DNA from: Spirochaeta sp.
GTDB taxonomy: Bacteria > Spirochaetota > Spirochaetia > DSM-27196 > Alkalispirochaetaceae
DNA: 12,356 bases
Reading direction: 5' to 3'
NCBI GenBank assembly: GCA_007117185.1
Contig: SKHA01000208.1
Span: forward strand, 1-12,356
In this document: positions 1-6,519 of the stretch, in pieces
Position numbering within the stretch: the stretch's first letter is position 1
How the letters are laid out: every line of letters begins with the position of its first letter
Position numbers and translations under genes: made by a program
Notes under the pieces: generated by a model
Databases searched by the model: none
Told to the model about the DNA's origin: nothing
Seen by the model: only the letters and a program-made list of their open reading frames with translations

Positions 1-110
1 AGCCAGGAATTACCCTGAAGGGGGACCCCGGCGAGCTGAACCAGCCCCGGAACCAGGAGCAACAGGAGCATCAGATGCTGAAGCTGCCCGACAAACAGGA
101 GTTTTCTCAT
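1..110 (-). CDS. N-terminus of a secreted or membrane-anchored protein (partial, runs off left edge)
   Basis: Only the first 36 codons are inside the window. The reading begins M-R-K-L-L-F-V, then has a leucine-rich hydrophobic core (LMLLLLLVPGLVQLAG, about residues 13-28). This is a typical Sec signal peptide or first membrane anchor: a basic n-region (R2, K3) followed by an apolar h-region. The start at 110 is supported by a strong Shine-Dalgarno sequence, AGGAGG, with 8 bases between it and the ATG. An extended -10-like element lies just upstream, so the gene may be transcribed separately from the operon behind it. The downstream body is not visible, so no family can be named. The alternative is a chance ORF, but the SD plus signal-peptide combination makes that unlikely. 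Confidence 0.6.
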   Translation of the reverse strand, partial: MRKLLFVGQLQHLMLLLLLVPGLVQLAGVPLQGNSW

Positions 111-130
111 CGCGCGAACCTCCTGCAGTC

Positions 131-139
131 AGTGTATCA
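131..139 (-). promoter_or_regulatory. Candidate extended -10 promoter for the partial secreted-protein gene
   Basis: On the minus strand the sequence reads TGATACACT, that is TG-n-TACACT, an extended -10 element with 4 of 6 hexamer matches. No good -35 hexamer is seen 16-18 bases upstream, which fits an extended -10 promoter. Transcription would start about 14 bases before the ATG at 110, leaving room for the AGGAGG ribosome binding site. Confidence 0.35.
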
Positions 140-166
140 CACCGCTGCGGATAGGAGGGTCCAGTG

Positions 167-1117
167 TCAGTAGCCGCGGGTGGGGTCGACGATGCCGGTT
201 ACCGGAAGCCCCTGTTGGAGCTGGAGTATCTTTTGGGCAATCTGCTGCGCCGCCGGTGCGACCGGAGTCAGGGCGGCGACGTGAGGGGTCACGCTGACTG
301 CCCGGTGGTGCCAGAACGGGTGGTCCGGCGGTAGCGGCTCGGTGGAAAAGACGTCAAGAAAAGCGTGGGCCAGAGGACCCCGGTCCAGCGCGTCCAGCAG
401 GTCCTGTTCCACCACCAGGGGGCCGCGAGCCAGGTTGACCAGGCAGGCGCCATCCGGCAGGAGGCTCAACGTCTCCGCGTCGAGGAGCCCTCTGGTCTGG
501 TGGGTTAACGGAAGCAGGACGATCAGCACGTTGCTGGCGGTGAGGGTGTTGCGGAGTCCCTCAGGGCCGCTGTGACAGGTGACGCCGGGAAGCCGCGCCC
601 GGGTACGGCTCCAGCCGTGGACGGGGAAATCCAGTGCGGCCAGCCCCTGCGCCACGGCGCGACCGAGAACCCCGAGGCCCAGGACCCCCACCGGGAAGTT
701 CCTGTGCTCGCCGGCGGGGCGGGGGGCCCATTGCCGGCGTGTCTGATCGTCGTGATAGCGACCGAATCCCCGGAATGTGTGCAGTACCGCGTAGAGACTG
801 TACTCGACCATCTGCTGGGCCATTCCCGCGTCTTCGATCCGCACCAGCGGCACCGACGATGGAAGGTCGCCAGCAGTGAGGATGCTGTCCACCCCGGCGC
901 CAAGCGCGAAAATCGCCCGCAGATTGTGTTGTGTGGCAAGGAGACCCGGCGGCGGTCGCCACAGTAGCGCGTAGTGGCATTGCGGGGCTTCGGCAGTCGG
1001 GTGGATCTGCGCAATCGGGTGGATCTGCGCCGAGGGAAGCGCCGCGGACAGCTCCCGTTCCCAGAGCTGTTGTTCTTCCGGGGTGTACAGAAGTATCGAG
1101 AGGTCGCCGACGTTCAC
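167..1117 (-). CDS. D-2-hydroxyacid dehydrogenase, GhrA-like (glyoxylate/hydroxypyruvate reductase family)
   Basis: Predicted cytosolic NAD(P)-dependent dehydrogenase of 316 aa that reduces a 2-oxoacid such as glyoxylate or hydroxypyruvate. E. coli GhrA is of similar size. The Rossmann nucleotide-binding motif GLGVLG is at residues 147-152. The catalytic triad expected for the family is visible: Arg231 in NLARGPLVVE, Glu260 in DVFSTEPLP, and His279 in VTPHVAA. The C-terminus DPTRGY resembles the GhrA ending. The open frame continues far upstream, but homology begins at a GTG at 1117 that overlaps the hisIE stop by 4 bp (GTGA), which marks the start. An 18-bp near-perfect tandem duplication encodes QIHPIAQIHPTA (about residues 31-42), probably a recent insertion in a surface loop. 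It is the fourth gene of the kinase-hisA-hisIE run. The family is secure; the substrate is inferred. Confidence 0.88.
   Translation of the reverse strand: MNVGDLSILLYTPEEQQLWERELSAALPSAQIHPIAQIHPTAEAPQCHYALLWRPPPGLLATQHNLRAIFALGAGVDSILTAGDLPSSVPLVRIEDAGMAQQMVEYSLYAVLHTFRGFGRYHDDQTRRQWAPRPAGEHRNFPVGVLGLGVLGRAVAQGLAALDFPVHGWSRTRARLPGVTCHSGPEGLRNTLTASNVLIVLLPLTHQTRGLLDAETLSLLPDGACLVNLARGPLVVEQDLLDALDRGPLAHAFLDVFSTEPLPPDHPFWHHRAVSVTPHVAALTPVAPAAQQIAQKILQLQQGLPVTGIVDPTRGY
997..1032. repeat. 18-bp tandem duplication inside the GhrA-like gene
   Basis: TCGGGTGGATCTGCGCAA (997-1014) is followed directly by a copy matching at 16 of 18 positions (1015-1032). It is in frame and gives the duplicated peptide (P/Q)IHP(I/T)AQ near residues 31-42 of the dehydrogenase. 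Confidence 0.9.
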
Positions 1118-1737
1118 CGGCGCGCCAGCTCCTGGATCACCGCCTCTATTCGCACTCCCTCCCACTCCAGCAGGACCATAAGGTGGTACAGCAGATCCGC
1201 CGCTTCGCTGGTCAGTTCGGCAGGGGACTCGGCGAGGATCACCTCCATCGCTTCCTCTCCGGTCTTCTTGCGAATCCTGGCCCCGCCTTTGGTGAACAGG
1301 TGGGTGGTGTAGGAGCCCTCGGGCATCGTCTGCCGCCGCTGGGCGATGAGGTCCGCCAGGGCGGTGAGGACGGGGAGCGAGTCGGGGGTGGAGGGGGTGT
1401 CTGTGGTTGGCGCGGGGGTGGCAGCGGCGGGGGTGTTGCCTGGCGCGGGGGTGGGAGCTGGTGTGGCGAAGGCGTCCCCGCTTGCGGTCCCTCCGGTGGG
1501 GGCCGGGGCGCTCAGCCAAACCTGGTAGAGGGGCGCCTCCCCGTCGACGCGCTGGAAGGGACCGCACGCTGCGCCGCCGCCGCGGTACGGCAGGACCCTC
1601 CCGTTTTCTGGCAATGCGACCCACAACTCACCCCGCTCGAGGGTCTTGGCGCGGCTCTTCTCGTTGCACCCGGTGATAGCAAGGGCGGTTCCGTCGGAAT
1701 CGGTGACAATCAGTGGCAGGATAACCTCTTCAGCCAT
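1114..1737 (-). CDS. hisIE: HisIE-type fusion: degenerate HisI half, proline-rich linker, intact HisE (phosphoribosyl-ATP pyrophosphatase)
   Basis: A 207-aa protein of histidine biosynthesis. The HisE domain (about 121-207) is well preserved: the PEGSYTTHLF segment, GEEAMEV (Glu161, Glu162, Glu165) and EAADLLYH (Glu178, Asp181). These acidic residues are the ones expected to bind Mg for PR-ATP hydrolysis. Residues 5-75 align with the start of HisI (LPLIVTDSDG, then KTLERGELW). However, the family's W-x-K-G-E-(T/S)-S-G-N block, the D-x-D-x-D metal site and the C-H-T-G / S-C-F cysteine motifs cannot be found, so PR-AMP cyclohydrolase activity is doubtful. A linker rich in Ala, Pro and Thr (about 77-120) joins the halves. 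The start ATG at 1737 has an AGGAGG site and overlaps the hisA stop by 8 bp. The frame is open further upstream, but that extension lies antisense-like within hisA and lacks homology. Confidence 0.85.
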   Translation of the reverse strand: MAEEVILPLIVTDSDGTALAITGCNEKSRAKTLERGELWVALPENGRVLPYRGGGAACGPFQRVDGEAPLYQVWLSAPAPTGGTASGDAFATPAPTPAPGNTPAAATPAPTTDTPSTPDSLPVLTALADLIAQRRQTMPEGSYTTHLFTKGGARIRKKTGEEAMEVILAESPAELTSEAADLLYHLMVLLEWEGVRIEAVIQELARR

Positions 1738-2473
1738 TGGAATCCTCCTGTGGCCCAGCCAGCGCAATCGCCTGGGCGAGGTCGAACGCGCCCTCGTAGA
1801 TCGCCCGTCCGACGATGAACCCCGCCAGGGAGGAGCCGTCGGCAAGGAGCTGGGCGGTGTCTTCGGTGGAGGCGATCCCCCCGGAGAGGATCACCGGGAT
1901 GGAGCAGTGCTCCTGTACCGCCATCGTTCCGGATATATCCGGTCCGGTGAGCATGCCGTCCCGGGCGATGTTGGTGTATTGCACCGCTGCCAGGCCGATT
2001 CGGCCGGCGGTGGCGGCCAGCTCCGTGGCCATGAGCGAGGAGGTCTCCTGCCACCCCGCGACCTGGACCACCCCGTCCCGGGCGTCGATGGAGGCAAGCA
2101 TCCTGGCACCCCGCCCCTCCCGAGCGGCCCAGCGGGCTACCTCGTCGGGGTCGCGGGCGAGGACGGTGCCTACCACGGCGAAGTCGATCCCCAGGTCGAG
2201 CACCTGCTGCAGGGTCCCTTCATCCCGGATACCGCCACCCACTTCCAGCTGGCAGGAGAGGGCGCGGCGCAACCGCGCGATGGTCGCGCGGTTGCCGGCG
2301 CCGCCCCTGGCGGCGTCCAGATCCACCAGGTGGATCCGCCGCGCCCCCGCCTCCACAAACCGCAGCGCCACATCCACCGGGTCCCCGTCGTACACCGTAG
2401 CCTGATCGTAGGCACCCTGCCGCAGGCGCACACACCGCCCGTCAATGAGATCTATCGCCGGAATCACCAGCAT
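1730..2473 (-). CDS. hisA: HisA, phosphoribosylformimino-5-aminoimidazole carboxamide ribotide (ProFAR) isomerase
   Basis: Cytosolic (beta-alpha)8 barrel of 247 aa, the normal length for HisA. It performs the Amadori-type isomerisation of ProFAR to PRFAR, fourth step of histidine synthesis. The catalytic pair is visible: Asp8 in IPAIDLIDG and Asp130 in SIDARDG. The two phosphate-binding halves are GGGIRDEG (79-86) and SGGIAS (197-202), with VGRAIYEG at the end of strand 8. YTNIARDGMLTGPD (166-179) is the usual HisA active-site loop. The gene starts 7 bp after the kinase stop and overlaps hisIE, so translational coupling is likely. Its ribosome binding site is weak (GAGAGG inside the kinase end). 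HisF, HisH and the other his genes are not in the window, so this is a partial his cluster embedded in a sugar-metabolism operon. Confidence 0.96.
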   Translation of the reverse strand: MLVIPAIDLIDGRCVRLRQGAYDQATVYDGDPVDVALRFVEAGARRIHLVDLDAARGGAGNRATIARLRRALSCQLEVGGGIRDEGTLQQVLDLGIDFAVVGTVLARDPDEVARWAAREGRGARMLASIDARDGVVQVAGWQETSSLMATELAATAGRIGLAAVQYTNIARDGMLTGPDISGTMAVQEHCSIPVILSGGIASTEDTAQLLADGSSLAGFIVGRAIYEGAFDLAQAIALAGPQEDSNG

Positions 2474-2480
2474 GGCCCGC

Positions 2481-4004
2481 TCAAACCCTCTCCAGAAACG
2501 CCGCTTCGTACTCCGGCAGCCCCCGGAACGACTCCAGCTTCACCGGAAACGTCTCGATCTCAAACAGGTCGCGATACGCCGACGGCTCCTTCTGCTCCTG
2601 CGCCGCCAACGCGGTGATCGCAGCTCCCAGGGAGGTGGCCTCCTCGATCCCGGTGACAAAGACCTGGTTCTCCGGGAAAAACGCCGCCAGCAGCGCGTTG
2701 TAGTCAAAATTATGCCGGAATCCCCCCTCGGTGAAGAGGGCCAACCCCGGCCGCAGCCCCACCCGCTGCAACGCCACCCGACTCTGCAGCGCGATGGAGA
2801 GGTTCAGCACCGCGTACGCTGCCGGCAGATCCTGGAACAGAGGGGGTACCACCGCCCCGCTGCGAATCTGTTCCAGCGGGTACTCCCGACCGCCCTCGAT
2901 CACCCGCGGGCGGGACCCGGGAAACTGTCCTGTTCCGGCGACAACCCCGGGAATGATGAAGTACTGCCGCTGGTCAAGAATTCGCTGGTAGAGACTGCGG
3001 TTGAACTCGGGAAGATCCTCCGTCCTGTGCAGCTCCTTCAGAATCTTTGTGTACGTCTCGAACTCGAGCCCCCCCATCAGGATCGTCGTCTTGACGGGGT
3101 CGCCAAACGCGGAAATGTTGAAGAACACCGACTTGCCGATCTCCTCGGGAGCGAAGGAAACCTCGCTGCGTTGGCCATCCCGGGAGGGAACCGGATGCAT
3201 CGCCACACACCACGTACCGGTGCTGTTGAGGACAAACTCCTCGTTCCCCTTCTTGAGCAGATACGGCAGAAGCGAGGCGTTGCTGTCGTGAATTCCCACC
3301 GTTACCGAGACGTCTTCGGCCAGGCCGCTGCGGTCCACCATTGCCGGGGAGACCGTTCCGGCGACGCACCACGAGGGCTGCGGCGCTTCGGGCATCCGCC
3401 CCTCAAGTCCCAATCCGGTGATGATCCTCTCGTCCCACTTCCAGCCCTGGTAGTCCCAGAAATAGCTGTGGCACCCGGCGTAGGTATAATCCGCGGTGAC
3501 AACCCCGGTCAGGAGGAACGCGAAGTACTGCGGGAAGAAGAGAAGGTGCCGCACCCTGGCGTATTTCTCGGGCCAGCGGCGGGCGGTAAAGTAGATCAGC
3601 TTGGCCCCGTTGATCAGCGGCAGCAGTTCCACCGTCGCAGTTCGTTCCTGAAGCTCCCGGCGGGACCCCATCGCTGCGTAAAACTGATCGTGCAGTTCCT
3701 CCGGGGGGGTGTGGGTGTAGGAAACCACCGGGCAGGCCACCTGACCGTCCTCGTCGAGCATCACCAGCGTCGCCCCGTGGGTGGTGACTCCCACTGAGGT
3801 GATGTGGTGCTCCAGAGACAGCTCCTTCAGGGTATCCAGAAACCACTCCTGAATCGCCTCAAGCGGCTCCAGTTCGACCCCGTCCACCACCTCGCTCTCG
3901 AAGTGTCGGTAGCGGCGCTCCAGAACATTCATCGTTCTGTCGTAAATCAGGACCTTCTTGTTGGTCTTTCCCACATCGAATACTGCGATTACGTCCTTAG
4001 CCAT
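2481..4004 (-). CDS. FGGY-family carbohydrate kinase (rhamnulokinase/fuculokinase-like, substrate unknown)
   Basis: A 507-aa, two-domain ATP-dependent sugar kinase of normal FGGY length. The N-terminal nucleotide phosphate loop is VFDVGKTNKK (about 8-17), and TTHGATLV (74-81) is the second conserved N-domain motif. VGIHDSN (237-242) supplies Asp240, the likely catalytic base. NSTGTW (260-265) begins the C-terminal ATP domain, and TEGGFRHN plus EEATSLGAA (425-462) form the adenine-binding end. The GKTNKK form belongs to an FGGY branch with poorly defined substrates. A ketose such as rhamnulose or fuculose is a reasonable guess, but no isomerase or aldolase partner is adjacent. The ATG at 4004 is chosen because homology begins there (MAKDVIAVFD). 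An upstream in-frame start would add 11 unrelated residues and would run through the promoter. No Shine-Dalgarno is apparent. It is the first gene of the minus-strand operon. Confidence 0.9.
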   Translation of the reverse strand: MAKDVIAVFDVGKTNKKVLIYDRTMNVLERRYRHFESEVVDGVELEPLEAIQEWFLDTLKELSLEHHITSVGVTTHGATLVMLDEDGQVACPVVSYTHTPPEELHDQFYAAMGSRRELQERTATVELLPLINGAKLIYFTARRWPEKYARVRHLLFFPQYFAFLLTGVVTADYTYAGCHSYFWDYQGWKWDERIITGLGLEGRMPEAPQPSWCVAGTVSPAMVDRSGLAEDVSVTVGIHDSNASLLPYLLKKGNEEFVLNSTGTWCVAMHPVPSRDGQRSEVSFAPEEIGKSVFFNISAFGDPVKTTILMGGLEFETYTKILKELHRTEDLPEFNRSLYQRILDQRQYFIIPGVVAGTGQFPGSRPRVIEGGREYPLEQIRSGAVVPPLFQDLPAAYAVLNLSIALQSRVALQRVGLRPGLALFTEGGFRHNFDYNALLAAFFPENQVFVTGIEEATSLGAAITALAAQEQKEPSAYRDLFEIETFPVKLESFRGLPEYEAAFLERV

Positions 4005-4010
4005 GGCGCT

Positions 4011-4039
4011 ATTGTACCTGCATGAGCGGCTCGTCACAA
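4011..4039 (-). promoter_or_regulatory. Sigma70-like promoter for the kinase-his operon, giving a probable leaderless mRNA
   Basis: On the minus strand TTGTGA (4039-4034, 4 of 6 matches) is followed by a 17-bp spacer and TACAAT (4016-4011, 5 of 6). Only 6 bases separate the -10 from the kinase ATG at 4004, so transcription should begin at or within about a base of the start codon. It lies on top of the oppositely directed aminotransferase promoter. Confidence 0.6.
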
Positions 4040-4040
4040 T
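4012..4040 (+). promoter_or_regulatory. Sigma70-like promoter for the aminotransferase, overlapping the divergent one
   Basis: TTGTAC (4012-4017, 3 of 6 matches), a 17-bp spacer, then CACAAT (4035-4040, 4 of 6). The aminotransferase ATG begins 6 bases later at 4047, with no Shine-Dalgarno between. The -35 of this promoter coincides with the -10 of the kinase promoter and vice versa. It is weaker on paper than its partner. Confidence 0.45.
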
Positions 4041-4046
4041 GAAAAG

Positions 4047-5315
4047 ATGGAAACAATCACTGCCCTTGAGTCAGCACGACGACGCCTGGAGGGTACCGGC
4101 GGCTATCGGAACCTGGTGAACTCCTCGTTCCGCGACGCCGGACTCGTCTTTCCTGAACGGTGGTACCAGGCGGCGTGGGAGCGGTGGCGAACCGACCCGG
4201 CCTACCGGGCTGACAGTCGCGGTGGCGCCACAGCGCGGGAAGCGGTGGCCCGGTGGTATCGCAGGGATCACGCACCGGTGGACCCTGAGGACGTCCTGCT
4301 CACCGCCGGCTCAAGCGTCTCCTACCTGATGCTCTTCACCGCCCTCCGCCGCCAGGGTGCCGGGGCGGTGGCGCTGCCGCAACCGGGATACCCGCTGTTC
4401 GAAGAGATCGCGGCGGCGGCCGGTCTCACCCCGCAGTGGTATCATCTCGAAGCGGATCAGGGATTTGATCTGCACGCCAGGCACCTCATCGCCAGTCTTC
4501 AAGTGGCCACCCGGGGTGAGAGTGGCCCAGCGGGTCCACTTGGCGCGGTGGTTCTGATATCCCCCAACAACCCCAGCGGCGCCGACTACGACCCCCACCA
4601 GATCGAACTCGTCGCTGAGTTCTGCCGGGAGCGCGAGATCCTCCTGATCATCGACGAGGTGTTCTCTGCGTTCCGCCAGGGCGCCGCCCCACCGCCCTTG
4701 TCGTCCTCACCTGCCCCACCACACCCACCGGGTCGTCCGGCCGGTGCGTTTCTCCTGAACGGGCTGTCAAAACTGTGCGCCGCACCGGAACTCAAGGCGG
4801 GGTGGATCGCTGCGGTCCACCCGAACTCCCGGGAGAACGCGATCCTGGACGAGGTGGACCTGCTTCACGACACCTACCTCACTCTTTCGGGGCTGGGAGA
4901 ATCCGCGATCACCACCTTCCTCAGCGAGGAAGCCCGAGGCGACCGGGAGGCTCTGGCTGCCGAGGTGAAAGCGATGCGCCACCGTACCCGCTCGTCGCTA
5001 GTGCAGCTCCCGGGGCTGCGGGACCTGCCACCGTTCCACCTGACCACCCCTGCCACCCCTGCCACCGGAAACGGCGGCATCCACCTGCTCTTCCGGCTGG
5101 ACGCGGAGTTCTGCGCGGAACGCTTCGGGACCGTCGACGACGAACAGATCGCCATACAACTGCTGCAGCGCCACCGGCTGTACCTCCACCCGGGGTACCT
5201 TTACGGGATCACCCAACAAAAGAGCATTGATCCCTGGTTTGTGATCACCGTACTGCACCGGGAAGACACGTGGCGGGAGATGGAAGGGCGACTCAGGGAA
5301 GCTCTTGGGGGATGA
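4047..5315 (+). CDS. Class I/II pyridoxal-phosphate aminotransferase, atypical subfamily
   Basis: A 422-aa fold-type I PLP enzyme. PLP-site motifs are present in order: AGSS (87-90, phosphate region), PGYPLFEE (113-120), SPNNPSG (172-178, with Asn175), IIDEVF with Asp203 that pairs with the pyridine nitrogen, and LNGLSKLCA with the Schiff-base Lys242. The C-terminal block HPGYLYGI...DPWFVITVL (381-403) matches the usual position of the carboxylate-binding arginine, but Val399 stands where most family members have Arg (F-R-I/V). Substrate binding may therefore be unusual. A proline-rich insertion (about 214-232) and a PATPAT repeat (334-339) lie in linkers. The start at 4047 sits 6 bp after a -10-like hexamer and lacks a Shine-Dalgarno. 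It is monocistronic; its last 23 bp overlap the convergent PAS gene. The amino donor and acceptor cannot be inferred. Confidence 0.88.
   Translation: METITALESARRRLEGTGGYRNLVNSSFRDAGLVFPERWYQAAWERWRTDPAYRADSRGGATAREAVARWYRRDHAPVDPEDVLLTAGSSVSYLMLFTALRRQGAGAVALPQPGYPLFEEIAAAAGLTPQWYHLEADQGFDLHARHLIASLQVATRGESGPAGPLGAVVLISPNNPSGADYDPHQIELVAEFCREREILLIIDEVFSAFRQGAAPPPLSSSPAPPHPPGRPAGAFLLNGLSKLCAAPELKAGWIAAVHPNSRENAILDEVDLLHDTYLTLSGLGESAITTFLSEEARGDREALAAEVKAMRHRTRSSLVQLPGLRDLPPFHLTTPATPATGNGGIHLLFRLDAEFCAERFGTVDDEQIAIQLLQRHRLYLHPGYLYGITQQKSIDPWFVITVLHREDTWREMEGRLREALGG
5045..5066. repeat. 9-bp tandem repeat in the aminotransferase gene
   Basis: CACCCCTGC occurs twice in tandem (5045-5053, 5054-5062), followed by a partial third copy. 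It is in frame and encodes the PATPAT stretch in a surface-loop region. Confidence 0.75.
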
Positions 5316-5718
5316 CCGTTCCGGGCTGGTCCGAGGAGACGGTGAGACAGACTGCGTACTCCCGCTGGTCCGACTCCATGGCGAAGATGTTCACCTCCAC
5401 CGGACGGAGCGTCCCGACGGAGGTCAATACCTCACCTTCAAAACGACGCTGTCGGCAGGGCCCGGCAAACAGCGCCTCAAAGACCTCCCTGACCGCCCCA
5501 TCGGCAACCTCGTAGGGAATCTGTGCCGGAGCGACTCTGGCGGCAACATTCCACAGCAGCTCGCCAACGGCATCGTCAACGGCGATTCCGGTCAGGTCCA
5601 CCGCAGCACGATTCCACTCCAGGATCGTCCCGCTGCGGTCGGCGATCAGCATCGCCATCCCTCCCGCTTCCAGAGCCGCCGAGGTAAACTGTGGAGAAAT
5701 CGCTGAAATCGCACTCAT
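5293..5718 (-). CDS. Stand-alone PAS-domain protein
   Basis: A 141-aa protein that is essentially one PAS sensor fold. The PAS core starts with GGMAMLIADRSGTILEWNRAAVDLTG (about 19-44), the classic strand-turn-strand pattern with the D-x-x-G-x-I-x-x-x-N signature, and continues through a helical middle (ARVAP to AGPC). It ends in two strands (RPVEVNIFAM and YAVCLTVSS). No histidine kinase, GGDEF, HTH or membrane segment is attached. It probably acts as a small-molecule, redox or protein-interaction module for another signalling protein, with unknown ligand. The start at 5718 has a full-length Shine-Dalgarno complement, AAGGAGGTGA, 4 bp from the ATG. It diverges from the Bax-inhibitor gene, and its 3' end overlaps the aminotransferase by 23 bp, so the two transcripts run into each other. 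Confidence 0.82.
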   Translation of the reverse strand: MSAISAISPQFTSAALEAGGMAMLIADRSGTILEWNRAAVDLTGIAVDDAVGELLWNVAARVAPAQIPYEVADGAVREVFEALFAGPCRQRRFEGEVLTSVGTLRPVEVNIFAMESDQREYAVCLTVSSDQPGTVIPQELP

Positions 5719-5722
5719 TGTT

Positions 5723-5732
5723 TCACCTCCTT
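5723..5732 (-). promoter_or_regulatory. Very strong ribosome binding site of the PAS gene
   Basis: The minus strand reads AAGGAGGTGA, a complete match to the anti-Shine-Dalgarno tail of 16S rRNA, 4 bases before the ATG at 5718. A -10-like TATTAT (5739-5734) lies immediately upstream but has no matching -35. Confidence 0.8.
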
Positions 5733-5763
5733 CATAATACCACGGATCCGGTGCTCACGGACC

Positions 5764-5791
5764 TTGACTTTTCCATTTTCTGCAGTAGCTT
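5764..5791 (+). promoter_or_regulatory. Possible promoter of the Bax-inhibitor-1 family gene
   Basis: TTGACT (5764-5769, 5 of 6 matches) is followed, after 16 bp, by a weak TAGCTT (5786-5791). The strong -35 in an A+T-rich patch of an otherwise G+C-rich region and the 5' spacing to the GGAGG site favour a promoter. The poor -10 makes it tentative. Confidence 0.35.
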
Positions 5792-5814
5792 ATCCACGTC
5801 GGAGGAACAACAAG

Positions 5815-6519
5815 ATGGCATATCAGGAACAGGTTCAACAATTTCGAAGCGCTGCGGCGGAACGCAGCGTCCTGCGCAACGTCTACATATGGATGACCCT
5901 CGGTCTGGCAATCACCGGCGTGGTGGCGATGTACGTAGCGGGGAATCCCCAGCTGGTCAGAGCGATCGTCACCAACCGGCTGCTCTTCTTCGGGATCATC
6001 ATCGCCCAGCTGGGGCTGGTCTTCACCCTCTCAGCGCGTATTCAGGCGATGAGCCCCACCGCGGCAACCCTCACCTTTGCGGCGTACTCGGTGCTCAACG
6101 GGCTCACCCTCTCGGTGATCTTCCTGGCCTACACCGCCGCCAGCGTGGCCCAGGCGTTCTTCGTGGCCGCCGGGACGTTCGCGGTGCTGAGCGTCTACGC
6201 CGTCACCACGAAGCGAGACCTGGGCGGACTGGGTCAGTACCTCTTCGCCGGGCTGATGGGGCTGGTCATCGCGATGGTGGTGAACATGTTTCTGCGCAGC
6301 TCCACCATGGAGTACGTGATCTCGTTCTTCGGGGTCTTTCTCTTCATGGGACTCACCGCCTATGACACGCAGATCATCAAACGATGGAGCCAGGAGATGG
6401 GTCCCAACGCCGACGAGGCAGACTTCATGCGCGTCTCCATCATGGGCGCGCTGAAGCTCTACCTGGACTTCATCAACCTCTTTCTCTTCCTGCTGCGCCT
6501 GATGGGTAACCGCCGGTAG
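5815..6519 (+). CDS. Bax inhibitor-1 family membrane protein (YbhL/YccA type)
   Basis: A 234-aa integral inner-membrane protein with seven predicted hydrophobic segments, at about 24-42, 54-75, 82-104, 108-130, 141-160, 166-184 and 210-229. The size equals that of E. coli YbhL. Family hallmarks are the C-terminal FMGLTAYDTQIIK (177-189) and GALKLYLDFINLFLFLL (211-227). They carry Asp184 and Asp218, the aspartate pair that in BsYetJ forms the pH-sensitive latch of a calcium leak channel. The biological role in bacteria is poorly defined; calcium or proton leak or membrane-stress functions are proposed for relatives. An ATG at 5815 with GGAGG 10 bp upstream is preferred over an in-frame TTG at 5764 that would add a 17-residue non-homologous leader. 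The last 47 bp overlap the convergent AraC-type gene. Confidence 0.93.
   Translation: MAYQEQVQQFRSAAAERSVLRNVYIWMTLGLAITGVVAMYVAGNPQLVRAIVTNRLLFFGIIIAQLGLVFTLSARIQAMSPTAATLTFAAYSVLNGLTLSVIFLAYTAASVAQAFFVAAGTFAVLSVYAVTTKRDLGGLGQYLFAGLMGLVIAMVVNMFLRSSTMEYVISFFGVFLFMGLTAYDTQIIKRWSQEMGPNADEADFMRVSIMGALKLYLDFINLFLFLLRLMGNRR

Noticed and set aside
1118..1624. N-terminal extension of the GhrA-like frame (about 169 extra codons).
   Set aside because: The extension is the alternate frame of hisIE, is Arg/Pro/His-rich, and lacks homology. The GTG at 1117, coupled to the hisIE stop, is the natural start.
2445..3797. A 450-codon plus-strand open frame opposite the FGGY kinase and the start of hisA.
   Set aside because: Low-complexity Arg/Gly/Pro/His-rich translation without motifs, fully antisense to a well-supported kinase.
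5734..5762. A full promoter for the PAS gene around TATTAT.
   Set aside because: The -10 hexamer is good, but no -35 is found at 16-18 bp and the predicted start would fall inside the Shine-Dalgarno site. It is noted only within the ribosome binding site entry.
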